From Scenedesmus sp. ARA3 (taxonomy: Eukaryota > Chlorophyta > Chlorophyceae > Sphaeropleales > Scenedesmaceae), in NCBI GenBank assembly GCA_004335835.1, contig RWJK01001656.1, positions 161,072 through 225,071 on the forward strand: a DNA stretch of 64,000 nucleotides. The letters are read 5' to 3'. A program made the translations under genes and the position numbers. The notes under the pieces were generated by a model, which was given only the letters and a program-made list of their open reading frames with translations, did not search any database and was not told the DNA's origin. Numbering within the stretch: position 1 is the first letter of the stretch; the number at the start of each line of letters is the position of its first letter. Positions 12,395-23,263 of the stretch are shown in pieces.

Positions 12395-15300
12395 ATGAAT
12401 GCTGCTGCTGCTGCCTTGTTTGCCGCCGCGTTGCTGATACGGGTACTGGTGTCTATTTCGCCGTATTCAGGTGCGCGTTGTCTCGCGATCGACTCATATC
12501 GGTATCTGGGGGCCATTCACACTCACTTCTCAACAGCAGCACGCGCTTCTGCTGACAGGCGCCCAGACACCGCCCAAGTATGGAGACTATGAAGCTCAAC
12601 GACACTGGATGGAGCTGACAACGAACTTGCCAGTGCAGCAGTGGTAAGTGACGGGCAGCAGCCAGTAAGAAGTGTACTGCTTCTCCTGTGTATTCTGCTG
12701 CAACACGACCGGTAACCACTTGTGCAGCTGCTCTAACCTGAGTAAGCCTACCTGCTTTTAGGTACAAAGACGGCCCTGATAATGATCCCAAGTACTGGCC
12801 TCTGGACTACCCCCCTTTGTCAGGCTACCAGGTACACACAAAAGACAGATGAGGCGAATACAGTTGTCAGTTTATTGAGTGTGCAGGAGCACCATACCAG
12901 TCACAGCTTGTTGAAGCACACATCCAATAGATGAACGTGCATGGGTTTCACCCGGCTGCAGCTGACCTGGAAGTAGTGCTGGTGTGTACTGCTGGGTATC
13001 GCCTGCACTGCTTACCGCTATAAGCTGCTGCTCTGTACCTACTGCCCCTGCCAATCACACATGCTGCACAGAGCTATGCGCACGGGCTGTTTGTGAAGCA
13101 GTTTGATCCGGCGGCTGTGGCTTTGCACAGCTCTCGAGGCTATGAGACTTACTTTTCAAAGCAGCTGCTGCGCTGGACCGTGATCCTGTCAGACCTATTG
13201 AGTGAGCACACTGCTTTAAAGCATGGCAGCAGCAACAGCAGCCTCCCTGTGCAAGTGTGGTACAGCAGCCAATGTCTATCTGGCTGCTGTAACTGCTAGA
13301 TGAGAAACAGCAGCAGCAGCAGCAGCAGCAGCAGTGACAGTTGCTACTAGCTAGTAGCTCCAAGCAACAGCGGCCCCATTAGCTGCTCTTCTTATTGATG
13401 CAACCTGGCAGCTTGCTTGTGATTGTAAGCATGTTCCTGCAAATGCTTTGAGTGCAGCCCAGCTGCACATATGCTGCACGCGCACTGCGTGTAGATGCCG
13501 CCACATGCATGCGCCCGTGCATACGCCAACTGATGCTACACGCACTTGTCTGCTGCCCCGCAGTTTTCTTCCCTGCAGCGTACCTGGCGTCTGCTGTGTT
13601 CAGCAGTGACAGCAGCAGCCCTGCAGCTGCAGCTGCCTCGCCCCAGCAGCAGCAGCGGCAGCAGCTGTTTGTGCTCGCAGCGGTGCTGCTGCAGCCAGCA
13701 TCAATCATAGTCGACCATGGCCACTTTCAGTACAACTGCATCAGCCTAGCGCTAGCAGTGCTGGCTGCAGTGGCAATCGCCAAGCGCAAAGATGTGCTTG
13801 GCAGTGTGCTGTTCTGCTTGTCGCTGAACCACAAGCAAATGGGGCTGTTTTATGCACCTGCCTTCTTTGCGCACTTGCTGGGCAGGTGTCTGCAGCAGCT
13901 GACGTACACTGGCAAGGTGCGGTGCAGTTAATGCAGCTGTGAAGCATGACTATGTAGCATGCAGCGCTGTGCACTGCCACCATGCCAGGTGTGATGTACA
14001 CCCACGCACTGTCAGAAGTAGTGGCAAGAGCTCATGTCATGTAATGCACGGGCGTTGTGCAATTATCAAGCCAAGAGTGGGACCTAGCAACTAGCCACGG
14101 GGTCCAGAACTGAAACTGTGTGTGCTGTGCTGCCTGTGCTGCCAGGTGCTGGGAGTGGCGCGGCTGGGCGTGACTGTGATTGCCACCTTTGTGGTGTGCT
14201 GGTCCCCGTGGCTCACATCGCTGGACTCAGCGTTGCAGGTGCGGCTGGGCCATGGTGGGCCCGCAACCAGATGCCCACAGCAGCAGCAGCAGCAGCAGCA
14301 GCAGCGAAAAAGCATGGCTGCTGCACTGCCACGGCACTGCTGCCACTTGCACCTAGACATTGCAGCCGCAGTACTCCTGCTGACGCTGCACACATGCAAC
14401 TACATGTCTCGTGGCAGTGCTGCCGCCAGCATGACAATGCCTTCGACGCGGCCAGCCGTCAACCTCTGATTAATCCAAATCCAAATGTGCCGGCACACAC
14501 TGGCACTTTTGTTGTTTTGTGCTGCAGGTGCTGCACCGCATCTTCCCTGTGGGCCGCGGCTTGTTTGAGGACTACCTGGCAAACTTCTGGTGCGTTACCT
14601 CCGTGTTCATCAAGTGGAAGAGCCTAGCCAGCAACGCAGCGCTGATGCCGGTGTGTGCTGGCCTGACAGTGCTGGCCGCATTGCCCAGCATGGTGCAGCA
14701 GGTGCTGCAGCCGTCACCAAAAGGGCTGCTGCTGGGCATGGCCAACAGCGCCTTTGCCTTCTTCATGCTCAGCTACCAGGTGAGGCAGCAGGTTTGAGTT
14801 TGAGACCTGTTGAGAACCTTTTGGCTGCATGCACGCACAGCAGTGGACAGCGCCGGGGGACCTTGGGCGGGGGGTCTCCTGGCCAAGCAATGCTTGAAGG
14901 TGCACAGCTTTGCTTTTTTCATGCTAGACTGTCCATCTTTACAGCTAGGGCAGCGGTGGGTGGCCCGGCAGCTTAGCTGCAGCTTGTGGCGGGCTGCACT
15001 GTCGGTCCAGCTGCATGGGTCGAGCATGTGAATAGGCGTCACCTGTACACTAGTCGTCAGCAGCAATTCAAGCAAGCAAGGATGGTGTGCCTTGCTAGGC
15101 ATGGCCAGCAGCTGCTGACACACCGCTGCTGCTGCTGCTGCTGCTGCTGCTGCCGCAGGTCCACGAGAAGTCCATCCTGCTGCCGCTGCTGCCCATTACG
15201 CTGCTGGCAGCCAGTGAGCCGGACTGCGCCATCTGGGGGCCAGCGATTGCATCCTTCAGCATGTACCCGCTGCTGGTGCGAGACGGTGTGTCACTCGCCT

Positions 15301-15602
15301 ACACTGCCACTATCGTGCTGTATCTCCTGGTCATCACTGCGCTAGTGCCTACAAAGGGAGTGCAGCCAGTGACACTGGGCAGTAGATGCGGCAGGCTGCT
15401 TGCGGCGGCGGGTTGTGCAGGGACGGTGCTGCTGCACCTGCTGCAGGCGCTGGTGCCGCCGCCGCAGCGGCTGCCGTGGCTGCATGACAGGCTGTTTGTG
15501 AGCTACAGCTTTGTGTTTATTGCTGGGGCCATGCTGTACCTTAACTGGAGGCAGTGGAACCAGCAAGGCAGCAGCAGTGCTAGCAAGGCCAAAACCAAGT
15601 AG
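12395..15602 (+). CDS. ALG6: Dolichyl-P-Glc:Man9GlcNAc2-PP-dolichol alpha-1,3-glucosyltransferase (ALG6)
   Basis: This ER-membrane enzyme adds the first glucose to the lipid-linked N-glycan precursor. Exons: 12395-12470, 12559-12643, 12762-12831, 13072-13201, 13564-13916, 14146-14238, 14528-14779, 15159-15602. All phases close and give 500 aa, the usual size. The lumenal motif [13 protein letters not shown] separates ALG6 from ALG8. It is followed by [21 protein letters not shown] (a conserved ALG6/ALG8 loop), [13 protein letters not shown] and [11 protein letters not shown]. Most of the protein is hydrophobic, consistent with a multipass GT-C enzyme. The first exon encodes a hydrophobic segment starting [17 protein letters not shown] run of CTG precedes the acceptor of the last exon. 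TGTAA signals follow at 15721 and 15863. Confidence 0.95.
13301..13333. repeat. CAG tract in ALG6 intron 4
   Basis: About ten CAG units lie in the middle of intron 4, some 100 bases from the donor and 230 bases from the acceptor. Confidence 0.85.
14278..14304. repeat. CAG tract near the 5' end of ALG6 intron 6
   Basis: About nine CAG units lie roughly 40 bases after the donor at 14239. Confidence 0.85.
15123..15152. repeat. CTG tract at the acceptor of the last ALG6 intron
   Basis: About nine CTG units end six bases before the acceptor AG at 15158 and take the place of the polypyrimidine tract. Confidence 0.85.
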
Positions 15603-15720
15603 CTAGCGCAGGCGGCTACAGCGGCCAACAGATGCTTGGGGTTGCAACCAATTGGGGTTGTTTGCGGCCGACCCGCTGCAGTGCTCGCTACCTATAGCTG
15701 CGAGTTGCTGGCTGGTGACG

Positions 15721-15725
15721 TGTAA
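15721..15725 (+). terminator. Polyadenylation signal TGTAA for ALG6
   Basis: TGTAA lies about 120 bases after the ALG6 stop codon, with a second copy at 15863. Confidence 0.55.
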
Positions 15726-16065
15726 ACGACTGTTTCTGTGCCGGGGTCCTGTGGACGGCTTGCAGCTAGTCATGCAGCAACATCTTGAACAGCTTGATAT
15801 GCCAGTTACACTGCCAGCTGTCAACCCAATTCAGGCTGTTGAGGGTTGTCAAAGTGCAGTGGTGTAAAGCAGCACAAAATCTGAAAGCAGCGTCTTCTGC
15901 TCCCGGGCTGCTGGCCCATCAAGGGTTTTGCCCCAATTTCCAGTCACAGTGGACCGTCCACTAACACAGCACCATGCCAGCGCAACGGTGGCGTGCGCAG
16001 TTTGAGTCACTGCTCCAGCCTGTTTGACTGGTCGAATCACAAGTTCCCCAGGCGATACAAACGCG

Positions 16066-16070
16066 TTACA
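16066..16070 (-). terminator. Polyadenylation signal TGTAA for OXA1
   Basis: TGTAA on the minus strand lies about 190 bases after the OXA1 stop codon. Confidence 0.55.
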
Positions 16071-16258
16071 CAGTGCACAGCTCAAAAACTGCAGTAGCAC
16101 GTCGTGCATCATCAAACGCCACCATGAGTTATGGCGTCAACAGGCGCACGCTACACAGCGTACCGATGCTTCTGTGGAAGCGAACCACTGTTTTTCAACA
16201 TATTCAGCAGCAGGAAGACCTCAAGTGTGCCTACAGCACCGCTACACCTGGAAGCTAC

Positions 16259-16999
16259 TCAGCTGGACTTGGCTTTTCTTCTAGGCTTGTGCGGCAGGTA
16301 ATTCACTGCTACGCGCGTGCCTGGCGGCGGCGGCAGCGCCGCCCCTGCTGCTGCTGCTGGCCGTCTGGCCTGCTTCTTCTGCCCAAAAGGGTTTAGGTTT
16401 TCTAGCTGCGGCCCCAGCTGCTCTATCCAGCTGCCGCCCTCCTCTGCGCTCTTCGGCTGCTGCACAACGCCCTTTATGGGCAGACCGAGCAGCCGCCGCA
16501 CCCCCGGATGCGCCAGCAGCATGTTCTGCCCTGCTGAGATCAGCGCATTGCTGGCCCAAAGCAGCGCCACAGCTGATGAGGCGTAGCCGCCTGCAGGAAT
16601 CATGATGAAGGCCACACCTGTCATCATCTTCTTCATCATGCCTGCATTGCCCCCTGGCATCTGGCCCATGGCATCACTGAAGCTCCCCGAGCGCACCATT
16701 GCGAGGGTTGCAATGGAGCAGATGATGGGTAGGCCGTAGAAGGGGTCTGGCATCGTGAGGTCAGTGAACCACAGCGCGCCCTCATGCGTCATGGCGGGCA
16801 GCTGCAGGCGGCACATATGAAGCACAAACGACAAAAGACGCACAGTTGTTATGGTTGACCGCAGTGAATCGCGTGTCGGCAAGAGCCAAGGACCACAACG
16901 CGCCCGCATGCGTCATGGCGGGCAGCTGCAGGCGGCACAGCAGCAATGCGACAGGCGCAGGGGTTCAGGGCAGCAGGCAAATTTTTCAGTTGGTGGTGG

Positions 17000-17039
<40 letters not shown>

Positions 17040-17916
17040 GCCGCACCTTGTCCTTGGCCAGCATCTGCACGGCGCTGAACTGGCTGATGAACAGCGCCGC
17101 CTGCGCAATGCCCATGGCAGGGATCAGCAGCGACTTGACCATGCCGCCTTTGTTGCGGCGCTTGAACTCAGCCATCTTCTCAGTGTACTCGTGATACAGC
17201 TTCTCATATTCGCCCGCGGATTTCTGCGGGGCAAAAATGGGACGTGGCGAGTGCAGGCAAACAGATACACGGCAGCCAGATGGGGTTTACTAGGCGTCAG
17301 CATGCAGTACACTCACGTAGCCGGTGGAAACGATGATACAGATAGCAGCGAAAAGTGCATGGTCAGCAGTAGCATGCTGAAGTTCGTTGTTTTGTGTACC
17401 AGTACGCATGCACCGACATAGCGCCGGCGCCATGCTGCAAGCAACGCTGCTTCCAGCTGACAAGCAGGACTGTATGCCACAAGGTACAATCCAATGCTGC
17501 TTGCTGGCGCAGCCGGAGCTGGCAGAGTCTGCTGCGCCCTGTTGACTGCATTTGTTGTTACATGAGGTTTTGTTGTGATGTAGGGTTCATAGCTGGCTCA
17601 CCGCCTGGCTCATCTGCAGGTTGATCTTCTGCAGCCCCTCAGCCTCAGCGCGCATCGCCTGCCAAAAGCAGCAGCAGCAGCGAGAGCAGCAGTAACATGC
17701 AAAGTCACCCCATTGACATTGGACATGCACAATGCTGTCAATAAGGGTCGACTGCAGCACAACGGAGGCTGGCCGGCAACTGCGAACGCCACAAGCACAC
17801 AACAGCCGCACAAACGCCCCGCTTGTGTTCCTTCTGACCCAGCTGCCACCATCGCCTGACACAGGCTGAAGAGCAGCTGCTGCTGGGAAGGCTGCTGCTG
17901 CTGCTGTTGCTGCTGT

Positions 17917-17954
<38 letters not shown>

Positions 17955-18056
17955 GCTGCTCACCGCCATCTTGGGTGCCTCCTTCTGCGTGATGACTGTG
18001 AGGGGCATCAGCGCCAGCTTGATGACCAGGTTGCTCAGCGCAATCGCCTCAAACCT

Positions 18057-18088
<32 letters not shown>

Positions 18089-18934
18089 TGTGAGGTCACA
18101 CGCTGCCAGCTGCCTTGGCGGCATGTGTCAGGCACAGTGGCTGTGCTTGTATGCATACCTCTGCTTGCTGCTACTGTCTGTCAAACACGTATTTGTTCCC
18201 CATCGAGCAGATGATAATGCCACTTAGAGTGCGTAAAGCAAGGCTGTGATTGGCCTCGCATGCAGCTAGGCGCCTGTACCAGTGACCATCACTGCACAAG
18301 ACACGCAGCAGCAGCGATTGACACTGCAAGCAGCACACTGCCTACGTGCACACTGCATTATGCAAGCTGCACAGCACATTTCACACTGCACCCTGCAGCA
18401 CTTAACATTTTGTGTTGCAAGCGAGCAGCCAAACTATTCAAAGCTTCATGCTGGCCCAGATCTGCAGCGCAACATGTATCAGGGCAACAGCACACTGCTA
18501 GTTCTGCGGCCACTGCAGCTGCCGCTGCAGCTGCAAGCAGCCAACCAGCTGCAGCTCAGCCTCCAGATCACTCACCATGGCAGCCCCATGCTCTCATGTG
18601 TCATCATCAGCACATCAATGAAGGCCCGTGTCCCAGGCCAAGATGCTGCTTGGGCTGCCAGCACAACAGCATCACTGGCTGCCTCACTCGCAGACACCAG
18701 AACATCAGCTTGGCTGATCACCTCTGCTGCTGAGCCATAGCCGTCTAATGGGTCGTGCACGAAGCTGGCAGTGTCAGCTGCTGGTGCTGATGGCACATCT
18801 GGCGCATCTGACTTGCTGCGTGTCTGCTGCTGGTCCCATGGGTGTGTGGCGTGCTGCAGCAGCTGCTGCTGGCTGGACAATGCCTGGCATAGCGCTCCCC
18901 TGGGCAGCAGCAACCTGCTCGCCTGGCGCAGCAT
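16259..18934 (-). CDS. OXA1: Mitochondrial inner-membrane insertase OXA1 (YidC/Oxa1/Alb3 family)
   Basis: OXA1 inserts mitochondrially made and some imported proteins into the inner membrane. Exons on minus: 18934-18576, 18054-17964, 17658-17602, 17223-17047, 16801-16259, giving 408 aa with closed phases. The N-terminus begins MLRQASRLLLPRG and is Arg rich and acid free, as a mitochondrial presequence should be; this favours OXA1 over plastid Alb3. Core features are ALSNLVIKLALMPLTV (membrane segment), the charged EYEKLYHEYTEKMAEFKRR hairpin, AALFISQFSAV, ALWFTDLTMPDPFYGLP and a basic KPRRK tail. Intron 2 has CAG after its donor and CTG before its acceptor, and stays open in the exon-2 frame. 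Intron 4 holds a near-perfect copy of the exon-5 acceptor region. Confidence 0.93.
16892..16939 (-). repeat. Duplicate of the OXA1 exon-5 acceptor and exon head
   Basis: These 48 bases match 16768-16815 at 46 positions by eye. The matched unit holds the last 14 bases of intron 4 with its acceptor and the first 34 bases of exon 5. Use of this upstream acceptor would shift the frame and meet a TGA inside the true acceptor unit. Confidence 0.9.
17003..17038 (-). repeat. CAG tract (transcript sense) after the OXA1 exon-4 donor
   Basis: The tract reads CTG on plus and CAG in the transcript. It starts within ten bases of the donor at 17046. Confidence 0.85.
17668..17953 (-). repeat. Opposed triplet tracts filling OXA1 intron 2
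   Basis: In the transcript, intron 2 begins with about 21 CAG/CAA units (17953-17891), ten bases after the donor. It ends with an interrupted CTG run (17693-17668) that stops nine bases before the acceptor. The runs are complementary. Confidence 0.85.
18055..18087 (-). repeat. CTG tract (transcript sense) abutting the OXA1 exon-2 acceptor
   Basis: About eleven units run directly into the CTGCAG acceptor of exon 2. Confidence 0.85.
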
Positions 18935-19414
18935 TCAACTCAGCGTCTCAGCTTGTAAGCTAGGTTGCAGTGCTTGAACCGACAGCAGATATCATGTGCT
19001 TGTCACCACACTCGGGTGTGTGCTGCTGCTGCTGCACTTAAATTCCGCTGCGGGCCTTCAGATGCCTAATTTGAGTTCATTCACAGCTTATCAGTGCAAT
19101 AAAGTTCAAGCTACCAGAACACGATCCCACCTGTCTTCGGTTGTGCTGGCGAGGTTTTGGCGTGGGGTGCCACCTCATCCTGTGCCAGGACTGACATGGC
19201 CTCATTGTGCCAGTGTGATACGTCATCTTTCGACTGTTTATGCCAAGCAGCTACCACAGCTTCGTTGTCGCAACGGCATCTACGATTCCTTGTATTGTGC
19301 GCACCTTGCAACTTCACTCACGCTCTTTCTCTGCAGCCACCAGTCAGTTTTCGCTACGATTGCGACAGGTGGATTCTCTGAACCAAATAGTAAATATACT
19401 TGCAGGAGGTTGCC
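18935..19414. other. Divergent region between OXA1 and the TVP38-like gene
   Basis: This should contain both promoters. A short open frame at 19157-19381 on plus has no family features. An upstream non-coding or transit-peptide exon of the next gene could lie here, because an acceptor-like CAG precedes 19406. Confidence 0.4.
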
Positions 19415-21903
19415 ATGCAGCAGCAGCGCACCCTAACCACGCACCAGTCGACTGGTGTGTGGACTTGGGGTCTCTGTGGCGTGCCGCGGCCGTTTAGCAG
19501 CCAGCGAAAAATATCACTTAGCCATTGCAATAGTGTTAGTCGAGAAGACAGTGTCGTAGAAGTGGCAGTGACGCAACAATTGCATGGCGAATGCAACAGC
19601 AGCAGCAGTGGTCAGCAGCTGGAGCAGCAGCTACCTCAGCAGGTGCCACAAAGCAGCAGCAGCAGCATGCAGCAACAGCGTCAACAATCCTGCCACAGCA
19701 GCAACTGGATGGTGCTGCCTGCTGTGGCAATGCACCAGCTGAGCATGTCGCTGCACATGCCGGCACATGCGGCGGAAGGCGTCTCGCCTGCAGCGCTGGT
19801 CTTGTTCAGGGAGTTCTTGGTGGGTGTGCTGCATGTGGCCTAAAGCAATGCATGATTAGCATGAGCAACAAGCAGCACTTGAGACATGTGGTGTCAGCAG
19901 TTTGGCAGCCATCATGCATGCATGGCGCAACTGGTGGTGTGTGGATGGCAAGTACGGCACGCATGGCATTCGGCCCCAGTCACTTTGTGCAGTAGCTGCT
20001 TCATCCGACTGCTGCTGCCTGTCACATGCAATTCTGCAGCGATATTATATATGCTTACCTTGCCAAGCATCCTCACATCACCAGCCCCGCTGCCTAGCTT
20101 GCAACTGTGCGTCAGTGGCCAGTACAGGACAGCCAAACCACTCCATCCACCGTCTGGCCAATATCAATACACAGTAACGCTGCTGCTGCTTCACCCTGCA
20201 GGACCAGATAGCAGCGCTGGGCCCCTGGGGTGCGGCTCTGTTTGTGGTCACGGTCATGACAGCAGAGATGGTGCCGCTGTTCCCCACGCAGCCGCTCATG
20301 CTGGCCAGCGGCCTGCTCTTCGGGCCTGTCAAGGTGCGCCACCGATGCCGCCGCCGCCGCTGCTGCTGCTGCTGCTGCTGCAGTTCTTCCTGCTGCTGCT
20401 GCAGCAGCTGCACCGTGTTAAATGATTGGTGTGTGCATGGGCCAGGCAGCAGGCAGTTTGCAGCGTCTTCAACAGCAGCTGGTCAGTTGGCAATCGTGCT
20501 GTGTATGTGCGGTCTTGTGAGCATGGCGGAGTGCAAAGTCCAGCATGACTGGATACCTGCAGCTGTGGAGAGATGTTGCATGTGGCAGCGACCAGTGCGT
20601 GCATGGTGTTCAACTGTTGCAGGCAGGTCTGGTCAGCAGCAGAAGGGACAGGGTGCCCTGAGGTCACCAGGCAGCTGCGGCTGTATGCGCCTCCAGCCTG
20701 GCATGTGGTTGTGCACCACGACTGGCAGAGTATGGCGTACTGCAGCAAAAAGTGCATAATCTGCTGCTGCGGCTCACGCTCTGACATGTTGCCTGCATGT
20801 CTCTCTCATGCTTCCCACGTTGCTCTGCAGGGTGCTGTGTGTGTAGTGCTGGGCGTGACCCTCGCAGCAGCAAACGCCTTCAGCCTCTCACGCGGCGTGG
20901 GCCGACCCCTAGCAGAGAAAATAATCGCGCACGAAGTGGGAGACGGCGCAGCAGCAGGTGGTGGCGGGGTGGTGGCTCAGCAGCTGTCTGCAGTGAACAA
21001 GGCCATAGAGTCTGGCGGCTTCATGCAGCAGGTCGCGGCTATCACACTGCTGCGGCTGACGCCGGTGGTGCCGTTCAGGTGGGTGTGCGGCTGCTGAGTA
21101 TGTGCATGCTTTTCGTGCAGCAAAGGGTGTGCAGCAGAGGGTGCGCCTGTTGGTGCATGGTGAAGTTGAATCGGCTGCAAAATAAGCGGGAGGTCGATGC
21201 TATGCAGCAGCTGGTGCTTATCTTCTCAGCAATGTTGATGTTGCCTCGCACCAAGTAACACATGTTGTCTGCCGTCTGCCGCCTTGCAGTGCCAGCAACT
21301 ACCTGCTGGGCCTAACCCCAGTGCAGCTGGCCCCTATGCTGCTGGGCACGGTCACCGGCATGACTGTGTGGAGCATCCTGTATGCCTCATTGGGTGGCGC
21401 CAGCCGCTCCCTGCTGGAGGGCGGGGCAGACCTGGAGGTGCTGCTGGAAGGTGAGGGGCCCATCTACTGCAAAACTGGCCTGCTCCTTTGGAATGAGTTC
21501 TGTATGCCTTGCAGAGGTTTGTTGGTTCAGCAGTTACCGCAGCACTCCCGCTGCCTGAGGGCGTGCTGAGCTGCCCTCGCGTAATGAACATCTGCCCACG
21601 ATCTGTAATGAACATCTGCCCACGTTCTGCCGGAGGTCTATTGGTAGAGCACTTGACACAGCAGTCATGCTGCTGAAGTTGACCCCGTGTGTATGTTGCT
21701 GTGAGCAGTTGGTGTGGTACCTGCTGCTTGTTTACCGGGGATCCCTCACCATGCTTCTGCTGCTGCTACTGCTGCTGCAGACCTGGCTGACAAGGCGGGC
21801 CAGTACTCCTCCGACGTGGCAGTCTGTGGGCTGCTGCTGGGCGTCATGGCGGGCGGCTACTGGCTGGTGGGCCAGCGGCTGCGCAGCGCTGATGTGGCTG
21901 AAG

Positions 21904-21938
<35 letters not shown>

Positions 21939-22001
21939 CCGCGGCCGCCGCTGCCATCGCTTGATGCAGGCACGCCAGAAGAAGCACTGCAGCGCAAGTG
22001 A
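19415..22001 (+). CDS. TVP38/TMEM64 (VTT-domain, DedA-like) membrane protein
   Basis: This is a multipass protein of the SNARE-associated/VTT family. Relatives such as TMEM41B and VMP1 act as lipid scramblases or in membrane transport; the substrate here is unknown. Exons: 19415-19819, 20202-20333, 20831-21078, 21290-21450, 21781-22001, giving about 388 aa. VTT features are the segment DQIAALGPWGAALFVVTVM, the re-entrant loop PTQPLMLASGLLFG, a second loop LLRLTPVVPFRSASNYLLG and GLTPVQLAPMLLGTVTG. A final hydrophobic segment precedes a poly-Ser tail. The first 120 residues are Gln/Ser rich and could include a plastid or mitochondrial transit peptide, and the true start is uncertain. The last intron contains a 24-bp tandem repeat and other diverged duplications. 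Confidence 0.85.
20356..20410. repeat. CTG-rich tract after a TVP38-like gene donor
   Basis: CTG units begin about 20 bases after the donor at 20334. This runs against the usual polarity in this window, where CAG tends to follow donors. Confidence 0.8.
21581..21628. repeat. 24-bp tandem duplication in an intron
   Basis: Two adjacent 24-base units differ at one position. They lie in the last intron of the TVP38-like gene. Confidence 0.85.
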
Positions 22002-23260
22002 CAAGGTGTTGGTTGTGTGTAGGATACGGCAGCAGCGCTGTCTCGCGTGCTGTTGAGCGCATGGCGTGGTGAATGTAGGTGCCAGTGTTTGGCGCAGCAG
22101 CTGCAATGGCAGTGTTATGTTGCGACAAGGGGCATCTTATTGCTATGGTGCATGCCGTGCCTCAATAGCATTGTCAGCTAGGCCGCTGGGACGGGTGCGC
22201 ACGTGTGTGTATATGTGCTAGAAAGAGGGATTCTGCTGCGTCCGTGTACATGTATTGCCTGTAAAGCGGTTATTGCTGCCAGCTCAAAACAGCTGGCTGG
22301 AATGATCAGATTGCCAGGGTTTGCATTTGCTGTATGTATTGGAGGCTGTTGCTGGCCGCGTGTTTGCGCTCATTTGCTTGCGTGTTGTGCCGGCTGATGT
22401 AATCTGCCTGCAACAGCAAAGCCCAATGGAGAGCAGCACAGCTGTGCATGCTTGTTTCTTTCTGCTGTTACTAGCCAGGGTTGTCAGTGTATGGCTGGAT
22501 TGCTTGCAGGGGGCTCTTGAGCTACCGTTTGTTTTTGTGTGGCATTTTTGCTGTGCACCTGCAGCATTGAGGCAGTAGGTAGCCAAATGGCAGTCAGAGC
22601 TTTGCACGGAGGGAAGAGCGCACTAGGATGCTTGGCATGCGTTGTTGTCGCCTGTGTTCAAGCCAGTTCACCCATAGCAGGGCATTTTGTGCTTCAGCCC
22701 TGCAGGGTTTTGGTTGTCACTGCGGTTGTGCAGTGCACACGCATACCTTAAGGGTTCAACGCTAAGTTGGCGGTGGGTGCGTGGTTGAAAAACAGCATTT
22801 TTGTGGGGTGCTGTAGTGTTGCAGCGGCAGTGGTTGACATTGATTGGCAGTCAACGGTGAGGTTTATGCAGTCAGACTTTGTCAGAGGCCCAAACAGTTG
22901 TTCCGGTCATAAACATAACAAGTAGTCGACTGTCTGCCAACCAAGCAGGGGAATACTGCTAGTGTATTGCGCGGCAACTGACAAGGGGAGTTTGCTGTGT
23001 TTGGGCCTGATGTCAGCTGTCAAGTTCAAGGATGTTTGAGTATACCATGAGCATGCCTTGTATTCTAGCACCTGGTGCGTCGCTGTCTGGCGCGACTGTG
23101 AGGGTACCCATGTAACTGCAAGTCATTCACTGATGCCTTCAATGTCCTTCATACTGCTGTACTTGCAACTGATCACGGCCAAGGGCGCATCACAAGGGCG
23201 CATCACAAGTTGTACTGCTGTTGAATAACATATAGAGCCTCTAAGGAAACCTGAGGTTTC
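22002..23260. other. 3' region of the TVP38-like gene
   Basis: No exon is recognised. The plus strand is TG rich to about 23050, consistent with transcription from the left. Small direct repeats occur at 23181-23206. TGTAA occurs at 22260 and near 22399. Confidence 0.5.
22260..22264 (+). terminator. Polyadenylation signal TGTAA for the TVP38-like gene
   Basis: First TGTAA after the stop codon, about 260 bases downstream. Confidence 0.5.
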
Positions 23261-23263
23261 CTT
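23243..23263. repeat. Inverted repeat with 9-bp stems and a 3-base loop
   Basis: The arms AAGGAAACC and GGTTTCCTT are perfectly complementary around TGA. The site lies between the TVP38-like 3' region and the unassigned minus-strand frames. Its function is unknown. Confidence 0.8.

Larger units (their letters stand above)
15603..16258. other. Convergent intergenic region between ALG6 and OXA1
   Basis: The 656 bases hold only the two facing 3'UTRs. TGTAA signals occur in both orientations (15721 and 15863 on plus, 16070-16066 on minus). No gene is seen. Confidence 0.7.

Noticed and set aside
16259..16909. OXA1 last exon starting upstream at 16909
   Set aside because: The frame is open there by chance. 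The CTGCAG acceptor at 16802 and continuity with the conserved protein place the exon start at 16801.
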